A DNA stretch of 64,000 bases from Pelobacter seleniigenes DSM 18267 (lineage in GTDB: Bacteria; Desulfobacterota; Desulfuromonadia; Desulfuromonadales; Geopsychrobacteraceae): positions 2,864,501 through 2,928,500 of the forward strand of contig NZ_JOMG01000002.1 of NCBI RefSeq assembly GCF_000711225.1. The letters run 5' to 3'. Under the pieces are notes generated by a model, which was not told the origin of the DNA, did not search any database, and saw only the letters and a program-made list of their open reading frames with translations. The position numbers and the translations under genes are program-made. Positions 27,124 to 35,909 of this stretch are shown here, piece by piece (the first letter of the stretch is position 1; the number at the start of each line of letters is the position of its first letter).

Positions 27124-27747
27124 ATGTACACGCTTTACACCCTGCCGGGGAGCTGTTCCACCGGAATCGTTGTCTTGCTTGAAAAACTTGGCGTTCCCTA
27201 TCAACTGATCAAGCGTAACGATGTCGCTGATTACCAGCAGATGGTCCCGACCAATCAGGTCCCGGCCTTGAAGACGGAGAATGGCCGGGTTATCGCCGAA
27301 GGGGCGGCTATCGCCCTCTACCTGCTGGAAAAACATGACAATACCATGTTGCCGAAAGAGCTCGAGGCCAGGTCCGAGTTTTATCAGTGGCTGAATTTTG
27401 ATTACTCAACCCTGCACCCGGCCTACGGCAGGATGTTCGCAATCGCTTATCGGGCCAAACTCAGCGATAAGGACAAAGCGGAAACCCTGCAACTGCTCGC
27501 CGATACTGTCTCCAGCCTGTGGGCGATTCTGGATAAGCGTCTTGAAAACAGGAAATTCATCCTGGGTGACCAACCGGCTCATGTCGACTACATGGCCGCG
27601 GTTTATTCCAGCTGGAATGCCGGTTTCGCCACGACCAAAATTGAACTGGGGAAAAACGTTAAGCGGTTTATTGCCGATGTCGCGGCTCTGCCGGAATTTA
27701 AAGCGGCTTTTGAAAAAGAGCAGATAGCATTCAAAATGCCCGCATAG
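27124..27747 (+). CDS. Glutathione S-transferase family protein
   Basis: This 207-residue protein has an N-terminal thioredoxin-like domain (MYTLYTLPGSCSTGIVVLLEK) with the cis-Pro strand NQVPALKTENG and the EGAAIALYLLEKH segment, then an all-helical C-terminal domain with QPAHVDYMAAV. A Ser/Cys pair near residues 10-12 occupies the usual catalytic position. Typical soluble GST of the beta/Gst-like group, probably in detoxification. It is monocistronic with its own terminator. Confidence 0.85.
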   Translation: MYTLYTLPGSCSTGIVVLLEKLGVPYQLIKRNDVADYQQMVPTNQVPALKTENGRVIAEGAAIALYLLEKHDNTMLPKELEARSEFYQWLNFDYSTLHPAYGRMFAIAYRAKLSDKDKAETLQLLADTVSSLWAILDKRLENRKFILGDQPAHVDYMAAVYSSWNAGFATTKIELGKNVKRFIADVAALPEFKAAFEKEQIAFKMPA

Positions 27748-27815
27748 CAGACTGTTGGAAAAGTAGCCTGGCGAGCCATGGCTGGATTTTTTAAATAGCC
27801 TGCTCAACTTCTGAA

Positions 27816-27867
27816 ACACTGACCCCGCTCGCAACCTGTCTGGTTGGACGGGGTCGGTGTTTTTTTG
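27816..27867 (+). terminator. Rho-independent terminator after the GST gene
   Basis: A 12-bp stem (one G-U), ACACTGACCCCG (27816-27827) with CGGGGTCGGTGT (27849-27860), is followed directly by a run of seven T. It can also shield the convergent Bfd-like gene. Confidence 0.9.
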
Positions 27868-27922
27868 CGTCAAGCCATGCTTGGGCATGCAACGCATCCT
27901 GTTGCTGGACGGCCAGCACAGC

Positions 27923-28246
27923 TCAGCGTTTATTTTCGATCACATTCTCGATAAGGATTTTGCAGCGTCCGCAATCGGTCCCGGCAGCGGTCTGCTCACC
28001 GACCGCTGCCACGGTATCGGCATCGCCATTGACCGCATCCAGCACCTCTTGCAGAGAGGTGCCTTTGCAGCCACAGACCAAGGCGAGGATCGCTTCAATA
28101 TCAGGGATACAGCCACCGCAACCGGTTCCTGCGCCGGTAATCTCCTGGATTTCTTCGACGGTACGGGCATTCTGGTTAACCATGGCCATGCGGATGGTCA
28201 GGTAGTCGACGTCATGGCAATGACAGATTGTTTTGTTTTCGGCCAT
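27923..28246 (-). CDS. Tandem Bfd-like [2Fe-2S] protein
   Basis: This 107-residue protein is counted from the ATG at 28246, preceded by AAAGGA. It has two complete bacterioferritin-associated ferredoxin motifs in tandem: Cys8/Cys10 with Cys43/Cys46 (CHC … CGGC), and Cys58/Cys60 with Cys92/Cys95 (CGC … CGRC). Single-domain Bfd proteins are about 60-70 residues, so this is an internal duplication. It could carry two [2Fe-2S] clusters and act in electron transfer or iron release. No bacterioferritin gene is nearby. Confidence 0.85.
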   Translation of the reverse strand: MAENKTICHCHDVDYLTIRMAMVNQNARTVEEIQEITGAGTGCGGCIPDIEAILALVCGCKGTSLQEVLDAVNGDADTVAAVGEQTAAGTDCGRCKILIENVIENKR

Positions 28247-28349
28247 TTTTTTCCTTTCGGGTAGAGATTGTTGAAAAAGTCGTTGTCCGGCCCAGTCGCA
28301 GAATGAGCGTTTCAGTGACTGCGATAATGTGGACAATGCCTAATGGCGC

Positions 28350-28510
28350 TCGTTTAAGAGTTGCTGGCAGCAAAACCGGGACTGTCCCCGCACGGGGGCT
28401 GTCCCAGGTCTTTGCGGTGCGAACCGCGACAGTTTCATGGCTCGCAAACTCTTGGGACAGCCCCCGATGACCCTGGGGACAGTCCCGAGTTTACTGCAAA
28501 GTTGCTTAAA
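28350..28510. repeat. Long nested inverted repeat (REP/BIME-like)
   Basis: The outer arms are CGGGACTGTCCCC (28377-28389) and GGGGACAGTCCCG (28475-28487). The inner arms are GGGGGCTGTCCCA (28394-28406) and TGGGACAGCCCCC (28453-28465). Similarity extends beyond the arms on both sides (GTTGCTGGCAGCAAAAC against GCAGTAAACT). The GGGGACAGTCCC palindrome resembles REP-type units mobilised by REP-associated transposases. Confidence 0.7.
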
Positions 28511-28776
28511 CTAGCGCCATTCTTGTCTGTCCTCGCATCATTTTGATGGATTCTTTTCGTGTCGGTTATGGAGAAAACCTTTCCTTAACCATACTTCCTC
28601 ATTCTGCCCTATTGGCAACCTGAAAAACTCTTCTCAAAGGGAAACATAGCTCATTAAGTTAAGATAAATTGAATATAAAGTAAAATATAATTGCTTTTAA
28701 TATAGTAAAGCTGTCTGTATAGTCTTTTAAAACGCTGGTTGATGTAAGCCGATACTCATCTAAAAAGGAGAAGTGA
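28511..28776 (+). other. AT-rich leader of the first TTT operon
   Basis: No gene is seen here. The interval becomes strongly AT-rich from about 28650, as expected for a promoter region, and ends in AAAAGGAGAAG at the ribosome site of the binding-protein gene. I could not assign a convincing -35/-10 pair. Confidence 0.4.
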
Positions 28777-29787
28777 ATGAAAACATTATTTAGTGGAAGA
28801 GAGAGTCTGCCGGTCAAGATGAAAAAGAGTCTATGTGTTCCTTTGGTGTTGGCATGTGCATTTCTTCTTCCAGGGGTTTCTGCCCAGGCGGCGTTTCCTG
28901 ATAAGCCGGTCCATGTCATTGTCCATACCTCGCCAGGGGGTGGCGTCGATACCATGGCAAGACTGCTGTTCAAGCATGCCGGTCGTATTTCCGGAGCCGA
29001 TTTTGTGGTAGAGAACTTCGCTGGTGCCGGTGGCCAGATCGGCTATACCAAAACCATCATGTCGCCAGCAGATGGTTATACCCTCGGCACTATTTCAACT
29101 ATGAGTATTGTTACTCATGAGTTAACCAGAAAAAATGTTCCGTATACATTTAAAAAGAACTTTCAGCCGGTTGCCCGGGTGACTCTTGATCCCTCTGTCC
29201 TGGCTGTTAAAGCTGACAGCCCCTTCAAAACTCTGGACGACGTGATTGCCGCTGCCAAGGAAAATCCCGGGAAACTCAGTTTTGCTGGTACCTTTATGTA
29301 TAGTACTCATCATATCCAGCATATTCTTTTTAAAAAGCAGACGGGAGCAGATCTGAAATATATCCCCTTTGATGGTGGCGCCAAAGCTATTGCCGCACTA
29401 CTCGGTGGCCATGTTGATGTTGCCGCTAGCGGTCTTGGTGAGTTTGCCCCACTGATCAAGTCAGGGGAAGTGCGTATCCTGGCATCTGCAGGGGACTCTC
29501 AATGGAAAGATCTTCCTGAGATCCCTCTTTACAAAGATCTTGGCTATAAAATCTCGCTTGGTTCCAACCGTGGCATTGCTTTGCCGGCAGGGTGCTCTCC
29601 TGAAATCGTAAAGTATTATGACGATTTGTTTGCCAAGGTTACTGCCGATCCTGAGTTTTTAGCAGAGGCTGAAAAGATCGGTATCGCACCGACTATTGCT
29701 CACCTTGGGGCAAAGGAATTTACCGACTATCTCAATGACCTGCAGGCAACAATGGAAGAGTCTCTGGCTGGTCAAACCAAGAAATAG
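28777..29787 (+). CDS. tctC: TTT system periplasmic binding protein (TctC/Bug family)
   Basis: This 336-residue protein starts with an extended n-region and a signal peptide (hydrophobic CVPLVLACAFLLPGVSA, cleavage near residue 38). AFPDKPVHVIVHTSPGGGVDTMAR is spread over residues 39-62 and carries the family's PGGxxD ligand loop, followed by GGHVDVAASG. TctC/Bug proteins bind carboxylates in the periplasm and deliver them to TctAB. AAGGAG lies just upstream of ATG 28777. It is the first gene of a C-B-A operon. The ligand is not readable from the sequence. Confidence 0.92.
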   Translation: MKTLFSGRESLPVKMKKSLCVPLVLACAFLLPGVSAQAAFPDKPVHVIVHTSPGGGVDTMARLLFKHAGRISGADFVVENFAGAGGQIGYTKTIMSPADGYTLGTISTMSIVTHELTRKNVPYTFKKNFQPVARVTLDPSVLAVKADSPFKTLDDVIAAAKENPGKLSFAGTFMYSTHHIQHILFKKQTGADLKYIPFDGGAKAIAALLGGHVDVAASGLGEFAPLIKSGEVRILASAGDSQWKDLPEIPLYKDLGYKISLGSNRGIALPAGCSPEIVKYYDDLFAKVTADPEFLAEAEKIGIAPTIAHLGAKEFTDYLNDLQATMEESLAGQTKK

Positions 29788-29902
29788 TGATCTCTGCTTA
29801 CCATGAAAAAATGAAATGAATTTGTTTGTTGACGTAGGTCGAATCAATGCCCCGGAACTACCGGGGTATTGATTGGTGCTCAAGTGCAGAAGGCTGAATG
29901 AC

Positions 29903-30370
29903 ATGGATTTTGTTAAAAAATACATCGTACAGGTGGGGCTTATCGGGATCAGTATCCTGGTTTATATGAGTTCTGAAGAATTATCCGACAGTGCCAGGGC
30001 GTTTCCCCGGACCATGGCTATCAGCCTGTTGGTGTTGGTTGTTTTACTGATGATCAGTAATTATATGAAGGAAAAGAAAAACACGGGGACTGGCAACGCC
30101 CAAGATGCCAACCCAGGCAGCAGCCTGAACGCGAAAACCATGACGATTCTCGTCGGTTTTATCATTTTTAATGTTCTCTTTGTCTGGTTACTACCAATCA
30201 TCGGCTTCGAGATAGCAGGATTCCTGTTTATCCTGGGAGGCATGATTATGCTTGGAGGTTCAGCGGCGAAACGTTTTTGGTGGGTCGCGCTGGTGCTTCC
30301 TGTTGTATTAGGAGTCGTTTTCCGGACCTTGCTGGATTTGAGACTTCCTTTGTTTCCATTCTTGTCATAG
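29903..30370 (+). CDS. tctB: TTT system small membrane subunit TctB
   Basis: The protein is 155 residues from the ATG at 29903, with AGAAGG upstream. Four hydrophobic segments are visible: one at about 10-25, a second around 45, and two in the C-terminal half. The SARAFPRTMAISLLV motif after TM1 is typical of TctB. It lies 12 bases before tctA and is needed for secondary transport driven by an ion gradient. Confidence 0.88.
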   Translation: MDFVKKYIVQVGLIGISILVYMSSEELSDSARAFPRTMAISLLVLVVLLMISNYMKEKKNTGTGNAQDANPGSSLNAKTMTILVGFIIFNVLFVWLLPIIGFEIAGFLFILGGMIMLGGSAAKRFWWVALVLPVVLGVVFRTLLDLRLPLFPFLS

Positions 30371-30382
30371 CGAGGTTTTATC

Positions 30383-31930
30383 ATGGAAATTGTCACTGGA
30401 TTTCTTAATCTGTTAAGTCCGGCAGTTTTTCTGTCCATGTCCGCTGGTGTCGCCTGGGGAATCATCTGTGGCGCTCTGCCTGGCCTGGGGGCGACCATCG
30501 GTATCGCCTTGCTGATTCCTTTCACCTTCACCATGTCTCCGGTGGTTGCCCTTCCGATGCTGGCAGGCGTTTACGCTGGAGCGATTTATGGGGGCGGCAT
30601 TACGGCTATTCTACTAGGTGTGCCAGGAACCTCGGCGGATGCGGCTACCGTTTTTGATGGCCACCCCATGGCACAAAAAGGGATGGCACGGAAGGCTTTA
30701 CGGACCTCTGTATCTTCCTCTGCCATCGGCGGTATGTTTGCGGCTGTCGTTCTCTTGCTTTTAGCGCCACCTTTGGCCCGTTTGTCCCTGGCTTTTGGCC
30801 CGCATGAGTATTTTCTGATAGCGATTTTTGGTCTGACCGTTATTGCTGCTGTTTCCCCGGGATCTATCCTCAAGGGCTTGATTGCTGGTGCCCTGGGTTT
30901 GATGTTGGGAACTGTGGGGCTTGATCCGATCATGGGGGAGATGCGGTTCGGGTTTGGTTATGTTGAGTTATTTGATGGCCTGCCACTGATACCGCTGCTA
31001 CTTGGTTTGTTTGCTTTCCCTCAATGTCTGAAGTTTACCGAAGATCTGGTAACCAAGGGCTTAAGTCAGATAAACATCAATACCGATAATATCGATACCT
31101 CGACCCTGACTTTATCTGATATCTGGGGAATGAGACGAACCCTGACCCGGTCGGCTGTTATTGGTACTATTATTGGAATTATTCCGGGAGCCGGAGCGGC
31201 AATTGCGGGTTTCGTGAGCTATGCTGCAGAAAAGCGTGCTGCAAAAGATCCAACAAAACTGGGTACTGGTGTGCCTGAGGGGGTCGCTGCTTCTGAAGCC
31301 GCCAATAACGGCGTCTGCTCAGGTTCTCTGGTGCCGCTGTTAACCCTGTCCATTCCGGGCAGTCCGACCGCTGCAGTTATTCTCGGTGCGCTGATGATTC
31401 ATGGCATGGTTCCCGGACCAGAGCTGTTTACCAAGTATGCCGAACCGACCTATACCTTCCTGGCTGCAGGTTTCTTCTGCAATATTGTTATGCTTTTCAT
31501 GGGCTGGTATGGCAGTAATATTTTTGGCAAGATTGCGAACATCCCAACCATTATTCTGGCTCCAAGTATGCTGGTTATCTGTTTTACCGGTGCCTATGCG
31601 GTGCGCCAGCAGTTTTTCGATCTTGGTCTGATGATTCTGATCGGGGTCGTTGCCTGGTTCCTGACCCGTTACGGTTACCCCATGGCTTCGGTTCTGCTCG
31701 GTGTTATCCTTGGTCCGATCTCTGAATCCGGATTCCGGCGGGCCATGCTCATAAGTGACGGTGATTATACGACATTCTTTACCCGTCCACTGTCTCTGGT
31801 CCTGATCGCTCTAACCTTTTTCTCCCTCTATGCCGGCTGGAAGCTCACTCAGCGCATGGAGGCATTTGCTGCTGATTCCCTTAGTAAAGCAGATGAGCTG
31901 GTTAAGAAAGGGAAAGAGGTGTCAGCTTGA
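30383..31930 (+). CDS. tctA: TTT system large membrane subunit TctA
   Basis: This 515-residue protein has the TctA hallmarks GALPGLGATIGIALLIP near residue 34, GVPGTSADAATVFDGHPMA near 80 and IPGAGAAIAGFVSY near 268, with about 11-12 membrane segments. It forms the translocation path for the carboxylate captured by the upstream TctC. GAGG precedes the ATG. Confidence 0.94.
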   Translation: MEIVTGFLNLLSPAVFLSMSAGVAWGIICGALPGLGATIGIALLIPFTFTMSPVVALPMLAGVYAGAIYGGGITAILLGVPGTSADAATVFDGHPMAQKGMARKALRTSVSSSAIGGMFAAVVLLLLAPPLARLSLAFGPHEYFLIAIFGLTVIAAVSPGSILKGLIAGALGLMLGTVGLDPIMGEMRFGFGYVELFDGLPLIPLLLGLFAFPQCLKFTEDLVTKGLSQININTDNIDTSTLTLSDIWGMRRTLTRSAVIGTIIGIIPGAGAAIAGFVSYAAEKRAAKDPTKLGTGVPEGVAASEAANNGVCSGSLVPLLTLSIPGSPTAAVILGALMIHGMVPGPELFTKYAEPTYTFLAAGFFCNIVMLFMGWYGSNIFGKIANIPTIILAPSMLVICFTGAYAVRQQFFDLGLMILIGVVAWFLTRYGYPMASVLLGVILGPISESGFRRAMLISDGDYTTFFTRPLSLVLIALTFFSLYAGWKLTQRMEAFAADSLSKADELVKKGKEVSA

Positions 31931-31994
31931 TTCCTGGTGAACCTCGTTAGCATCACTTCACCGGCATGTCATCCTTCAGTTTACTCTGAGCTAC

Positions 31995-32040
31995 TCAGAG
32001 AGGGGTGCCCCCACAGATTAGCTGGGGGCGCTCTTCCTAC
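31995..32040 (+). terminator. Probable terminator after the first TTT operon
   Basis: GCCCCCA (32007-32013) pairs with TGGGGGC (32023-32029), and AGAG/CTCT extend the helix beyond a bulge. The following sequence is pyrimidine-rich (CTCTTCCTACTCTTT) but has no continuous T-run, so strength is uncertain. Confidence 0.5.
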
Positions 32041-32050
32041 TCTTTATAAC

Positions 32051-32083
32051 AGGAACAATGCATTAGCGTAATGCATTGTTCCT
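32051..32083. promoter_or_regulatory. Perfect 15-bp dyad before the second TctC gene
   Basis: AGGAACAATGCATTA (32051-32065) and its exact reverse complement (32069-32083) flank GCG. It ends nine bases before the ribosome site of the second tctC. It may be an operator for an organic-acid regulator or an mRNA hairpin; an ATG lies inside it but is not a credible start. Confidence 0.55.
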
Positions 32084-32109
32084 CATTTCTAATTGAGGAG
32101 GTTTTAAGA

Positions 32110-33078
32110 ATGTGTAAGGTTCTCAACAGGTCGTTTTGTGTTTGCTTGACATTAGCCCTCTCTTGTTTTGGGTTAGTGTCTGTTTCCACTGCCGGTTCTT
32201 ACCCTGAAAAGCCCATTGAGTTTATTGTTGCCTATTCTCCGGGTGGCGGAACGGATGTCGGCGCACGGATTCTCACCAAAGTTGCTACCAAGTATATTCC
32301 CCAACCTCTTTCAGTCCTGAATAAGCCCGGTGCAGGTGGTGAAATCGGTTTTACTGAGTTAGCCAAGGCCAAACCGGACGGCTATCGGATTGGTTTTATC
32401 AATCAGCCGTCGACGATTTTGTTGCCCCTGTCACGTAAAACCGGTTACCAGGGGTCCGATTTTAAATATATTATCAATGTCGCCCTTGACCCAGGGCTCT
32501 TAGCTGTTCCTAGCGAAAGCCCGATCAAATCGATTGAAGATTTTATTGCCGATGCCAAAGCCCATCCTGGATATGTGACAGTTGCCAATGCCGGGGTCGG
32601 TTCCGATGCCCATATTTCCATTGTCGATTTATCTAATAAGGCCGGAATTGACATCAGCCCAGTACCGTTTAAAGGTGCCGCCGGGGCTCGGACTGCCGCT
32701 TTAGGCGGTCATGTTGATGCCGTGGTTATGAAGGTAGGAGAAGCAAAGACCTATGTGAACTCCGGTCAGGTCAGAGTGCTGGCGGTCATGTCTGAAGAGC
32801 GGGTTAAGGATTTCCCTGACGTTCCAACGTTTAAAGAAAAGGGGATCGATCTGCAGATGGCTGCCTGTCGTGCCGTTGCTGGTCCCAAGGATTTGCCTGA
32901 TGACATCGTGAACTATCTGCATGACAAGCTCAAGCAGACTCTTGAAGATCCTGAGTTTATTGAATTGATGGGTAAAACAGGGATTGCGATTCACTACATG
33001 AGTCCGTCTGAATTGGAAGCCTACAGTAATTCCCTTATCGATAAATATTCTGCTTTGTGGAAACAGCTTAACCTGTGA
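32110..33078 (+). CDS. tctC: Second TTT periplasmic binding protein (TctC/Bug family)
   Basis: The protein is 322 residues from the ATG at 32110, selected because GAGGAGG lies at 32093-32100; an earlier in-frame ATG falls inside a hairpin. A signal peptide occupies about residues 1-29. The ligand loop YSPGGGTDVGARI follows YPEKPIEFIVA, and AALGGHVDAVVMKVGE is present. It is clearly paralogous to the first binding protein but diverged, so probably binds a different carboxylate. The HD-domain gene follows after a terminator. Confidence 0.9.
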   Translation: MCKVLNRSFCVCLTLALSCFGLVSVSTAGSYPEKPIEFIVAYSPGGGTDVGARILTKVATKYIPQPLSVLNKPGAGGEIGFTELAKAKPDGYRIGFINQPSTILLPLSRKTGYQGSDFKYIINVALDPGLLAVPSESPIKSIEDFIADAKAHPGYVTVANAGVGSDAHISIVDLSNKAGIDISPVPFKGAAGARTAALGGHVDAVVMKVGEAKTYVNSGQVRVLAVMSEERVKDFPDVPTFKEKGIDLQMAACRAVAGPKDLPDDIVNYLHDKLKQTLEDPEFIELMGKTGIAIHYMSPSELEAYSNSLIDKYSALWKQLNL

Positions 33079-33088
33079 GTTGCTTTAC

Positions 33089-33125
33089 AGCCCCTGGGAG
33101 AGCGCCTCTCCCCGGGGGCTTTTTA
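33089..33125 (+). terminator. Terminator or attenuator after the second tctC
   Basis: AGCCCCTGGGAGAG (33089-33102) folds back on CTCTCCCCGGGGGCT (33106-33120) with minor bulges and is followed by TTTTT. It sits between the binding-protein gene and the HD-TctB-TctA genes, which would let the cell make more binding protein than permease. Confidence 0.8.
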
Positions 33126-33135
33126 GGAGTTTTTT

Positions 33136-33696
33136 ATGTCTGATAGCACCGCCCAGAAAACAATTTTCGACATTTTCCCGGAAATCCGTCGCATTCAGGA
33201 TGAGGACCTTAAGCAGGTTGTCGTCAGTGCTTGGAATGAATACCTGGAGCAATATGGATATGATGCGATCATGGCGTTACCCTTCAGTGGTTTCGCTGCG
33301 GATGTCACATTGGTTGAGCATGTTGGTTGTGTTGCTGAAATTGCCATGAGCATGGCCGATGTGTTCGCGGCGCGAATGAATTCAAAAGTGAATAAGGACT
33401 TGCTGCTGGCCGCGGTTTTACTGCATGACCTTGGCAAGGCCTACGAATATGAATTTGTTGACGGCGCATGGCGTAAGACTGATATCGGCAAAAAGTTCAT
33501 GCATGGCTTCTGGGGAACTTACCGTTCTCTTAACAACGGGGCATCGGTTGATCTGGCTCACCTGATTTCAACCCATACTCCCATATCTCCTGTGCATGCC
33601 CAACTGATTGAAGGGGTGATTCTTCATTATGCCGACTTGGCTCATGCAGACATGATCTGTATGGAACGAGGGATTGAACTTTATTTGTCAAAATGA
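33136..33696 (+). CDS. HD-domain metal-dependent phosphohydrolase
   Basis: This 186-residue protein has the HD superfamily pattern: an early His in LVEHVGCVAEIA, HD in LLHDLGKAYEYE, then HGFWGTYR and ISTHTPISPVHAQLIE with later His/Asp ligands. Such enzymes hydrolyse phosphate esters or nucleotides. It lies within a TTT transporter gene set, between tctC and tctB, where no HD protein is normally needed. AGGAG precedes the ATG. Whether it regulates transport or acts on the imported compound is unknown. Confidence 0.8.
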   Translation: MSDSTAQKTIFDIFPEIRRIQDEDLKQVVVSAWNEYLEQYGYDAIMALPFSGFAADVTLVEHVGCVAEIAMSMADVFAARMNSKVNKDLLLAAVLLHDLGKAYEYEFVDGAWRKTDIGKKFMHGFWGTYRSLNNGASVDLAHLISTHTPISPVHAQLIEGVILHYADLAHADMICMERGIELYLSK

Positions 33697-33720
33697 TGTA
33701 TCTGGTTATTTGGAGGTCAT

Positions 33721-34179
33721 GTGGCTGGTCTGGTTTATGACTGTATTTTTTCGGTATTGCTTTTTTCTCTTGGTATCTATGTCGCTATTTCATCAAGTGA
33801 TTTTATCAATAAAAAAAGTCATTACGTTGAAATTGTCTACTGGTGTTTACTGTTTATCGCCGTGGTGAATCTGATTCTTGCTATTCACAAGCTCGTCAAA
33901 CAGAAATATGACAAAAACAGCAAGTTTACCTTTTCAAAAAAATTAACGGCTTTTTCCATTATCACAATTCTATTTACCATGTCGGTTAATTATTTTGGGT
34001 TTTATATTCCGGCGGTTATCTTTGTTTTTATCTGTTCGAGCCTGATCAGAAATAACAATAAAATTATCGCTTTTGTCGTTAGCATTTTGATAGTGACGCT
34101 GCTCAATGTCATTTTCAGTCATTTCTTGAATATTGAATTTCCCAAAGGGATTTTCGCAGATTTAACGCTTTTCAGGTGA
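33721..34179 (+). CDS. tctB: Second TTT small membrane subunit TctB
   Basis: This 152-residue protein has four hydrophobic segments (near residues 8-22, 42-58, 80-110 and 115-135) and the position expected of TctB. GTG at 33721 follows GGAGG at 33711-33715. Sequence similarity to the first TctB is low, which is usual for this subunit. An ATG two bases earlier is out of frame. Confidence 0.75.
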   Translation: MAGLVYDCIFSVLLFSLGIYVAISSSDFINKKSHYVEIVYWCLLFIAVVNLILAIHKLVKQKYDKNSKFTFSKKLTAFSIITILFTMSVNYFGFYIPAVIFVFICSSLIRNNNKIIAFVVSILIVTLLNVIFSHFLNIEFPKGIFADLTLFR

Positions 34180-34189
34180 GGGTGCGCGC

Positions 34190-35656
34190 GTGGAATATTT
34201 AATGGTTTTTATGGATATTCAACTGTGGCTGGCCATGATCCTGGCTATGGCTGCAGGGATTGTTATCGGGGCTTTGCCCGGTCTGACTCCGGCGGTCGGT
34301 GTTGGTCTGCTGGTGCCGGTCACCTTTGGCATGAGTCCGGTAACTGGACTTGTTATTCTGGGGAGTATTTATGTTGGTGCGGTATATGGTGGCGCAATCA
34401 CCGCTATTCTGCTTAACATTCCCGGAGAACCGGGGAATATCGTCACTACTTTTGATGGGTACCCCATGGCAAGGGGCGGTGATCCGGCAAGGGCCTTGGG
34501 CTTAGCTGGAATTTCATCGACCATTGGTGGGATTTTCAGTGTCCTGGTACTCATCTTGCTGGCCCCTCCGTTAGCAAAAGTTGCGCTTAGGTTTGGACCC
34601 GGTGAGTATTTTTGCGTCGCAATTTTCGGTTTGACGGTTATCGTCAGTTTTTCCAGCGGAGCGATGATCAAAGGCATCGTTTCTGCTGTATTGGGACTTG
34701 CTATTGGCTTGATTGGCCAGGACCCGATCATGGGGTATCCCCGGTTTGCTTTTATTCCTGAACTTATCGGCGGGGTGGATCTCATCCCCTGTGTTATCGG
34801 TCTGTTCTGTTTCTCCGAAGGATTGACCCTGGTCCTTGAAAAGCAGATGTCGCTGGCCGATGGCGGTATCAGCAAGCTCAGTTATGCCAGTGCGTTCAGA
34901 GATATTTTGTCAAATAAGTTCAATTTGTTCAGATCATCCGTTATCGGAACCATAATCGGGATAATTCCTGGTGCCGGGTTGGCCATGGGAGCGCTTATTT
35001 CCTACAATGAAGCACGACGCTTCTCCAAGAATAAGCAACTGTACGGTAAAGGCAGCCCCGAAGGGTTGATCGCCTCAGAAGCCTCCAATAACGCTGTTGT
35101 CGGTGGTTCCCTGGTGCCTCTGATTACCCTCGGTGTTCCGGGGAATGCGGTCAGTGCAATTTTTCTTGGCGGGATTATTATTCAAGGGCTGCCCATTGGC
35201 CCGGAACTGTTTACCAAACATTCCCTGGTTATCTATCCATTTTTGATTGGGTTGGTTATCGCACATTTTATCTTGCTGGCACTCAGTTTGCTTGGTGTTC
35301 GTTACTTTGCCAAAACCTTGCAACTACCGATGAAGTTCATTGCGCCGACAGTTTGTCTGCTGAGTGTTATCGGCTCCTATTCAGTAAATAATAATTTTAC
35401 CGATGTCTTTATCATGATGGCCTTCGGGTTTCTTGGTTTCTTCATGAAAAAGAACGGTTACTCCGGTGTGTCCCTGATTCTGGGCCTGATCCTCGGCCCT
35501 ATGGCAGAAAACAGCCTGCAGCAGGCGTTGATTATTTCACGCGGTAGTTTTTCTTTTATTTTGAGCCCGATCTGTTTGTTTATACTGGCCCTCAGTGTCG
35601 GTTCTCTGCTGATGTCTCTGTATTTTGACCGGAATAATCCGTGCAACGAGGATTAA
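34190..35656 (+). CDS. tctA: Second TTT large membrane subunit TctA
   Basis: This 488-residue TctA shows IGALPGLTPAVGVGLLVP near residue 25, NIPGEPGNIVTTFDGYPMA near 80 and IPGAGLAMGALISYNEA near 260. GTG at 34190 is preceded by GAGGG. It is paralogous to TctA at 30383-31930 but clearly diverged, indicating two transporters with separate ligands rather than a recent duplication. Confidence 0.93.
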   Translation: MEYLMVFMDIQLWLAMILAMAAGIVIGALPGLTPAVGVGLLVPVTFGMSPVTGLVILGSIYVGAVYGGAITAILLNIPGEPGNIVTTFDGYPMARGGDPARALGLAGISSTIGGIFSVLVLILLAPPLAKVALRFGPGEYFCVAIFGLTVIVSFSSGAMIKGIVSAVLGLAIGLIGQDPIMGYPRFAFIPELIGGVDLIPCVIGLFCFSEGLTLVLEKQMSLADGGISKLSYASAFRDILSNKFNLFRSSVIGTIIGIIPGAGLAMGALISYNEARRFSKNKQLYGKGSPEGLIASEASNNAVVGGSLVPLITLGVPGNAVSAIFLGGIIIQGLPIGPELFTKHSLVIYPFLIGLVIAHFILLALSLLGVRYFAKTLQLPMKFIAPTVCLLSVIGSYSVNNNFTDVFIMMAFGFLGFFMKKNGYSGVSLILGLILGPMAENSLQQALIISRGSFSFILSPICLFILALSVGSLLMSLYFDRNNPCNED

Positions 35657-35850
35657 GAAAAGTTGGACTGTTTGTGTTCACTTTTTGAGCATAAATGAGT
35701 GTCTGAACGTTACGTAAACGGTAGCTGGAAATAACTATATCCGGGGATGGTAATATCCTTGTGTCACTGGTTTCAATTTGCCTTTTTAAGCTCAGATGCT
35801 GGATAACTGATTAAAAAACCGTATCACACCATGCAAGATGGCCAGCTGTT

Positions 35851-35872
35851 GACACGGGTGTATGCCCGTGTC
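35851..35872. promoter_or_regulatory. Stem-loop/dyad upstream of ydiJ
   Basis: GACACGGG (35851-35858) and CCCGTGTC (35865-35872) form a perfect 8-bp inverted repeat with a 6-base spacer, 38 bases before the ydiJ start. It could be an operator or leader hairpin. Confidence 0.45.
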
Positions 35873-35909
35873 ATTCAATTGTCCACAAGGAAGCAGAAAG
35901 AGAAATTCA

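Noticed and set aside
28377-28487. Palindromes considered as transcription terminators
   Set aside because: No T-run follows either arm and the nested double palindrome fits a REP-type repeat better.
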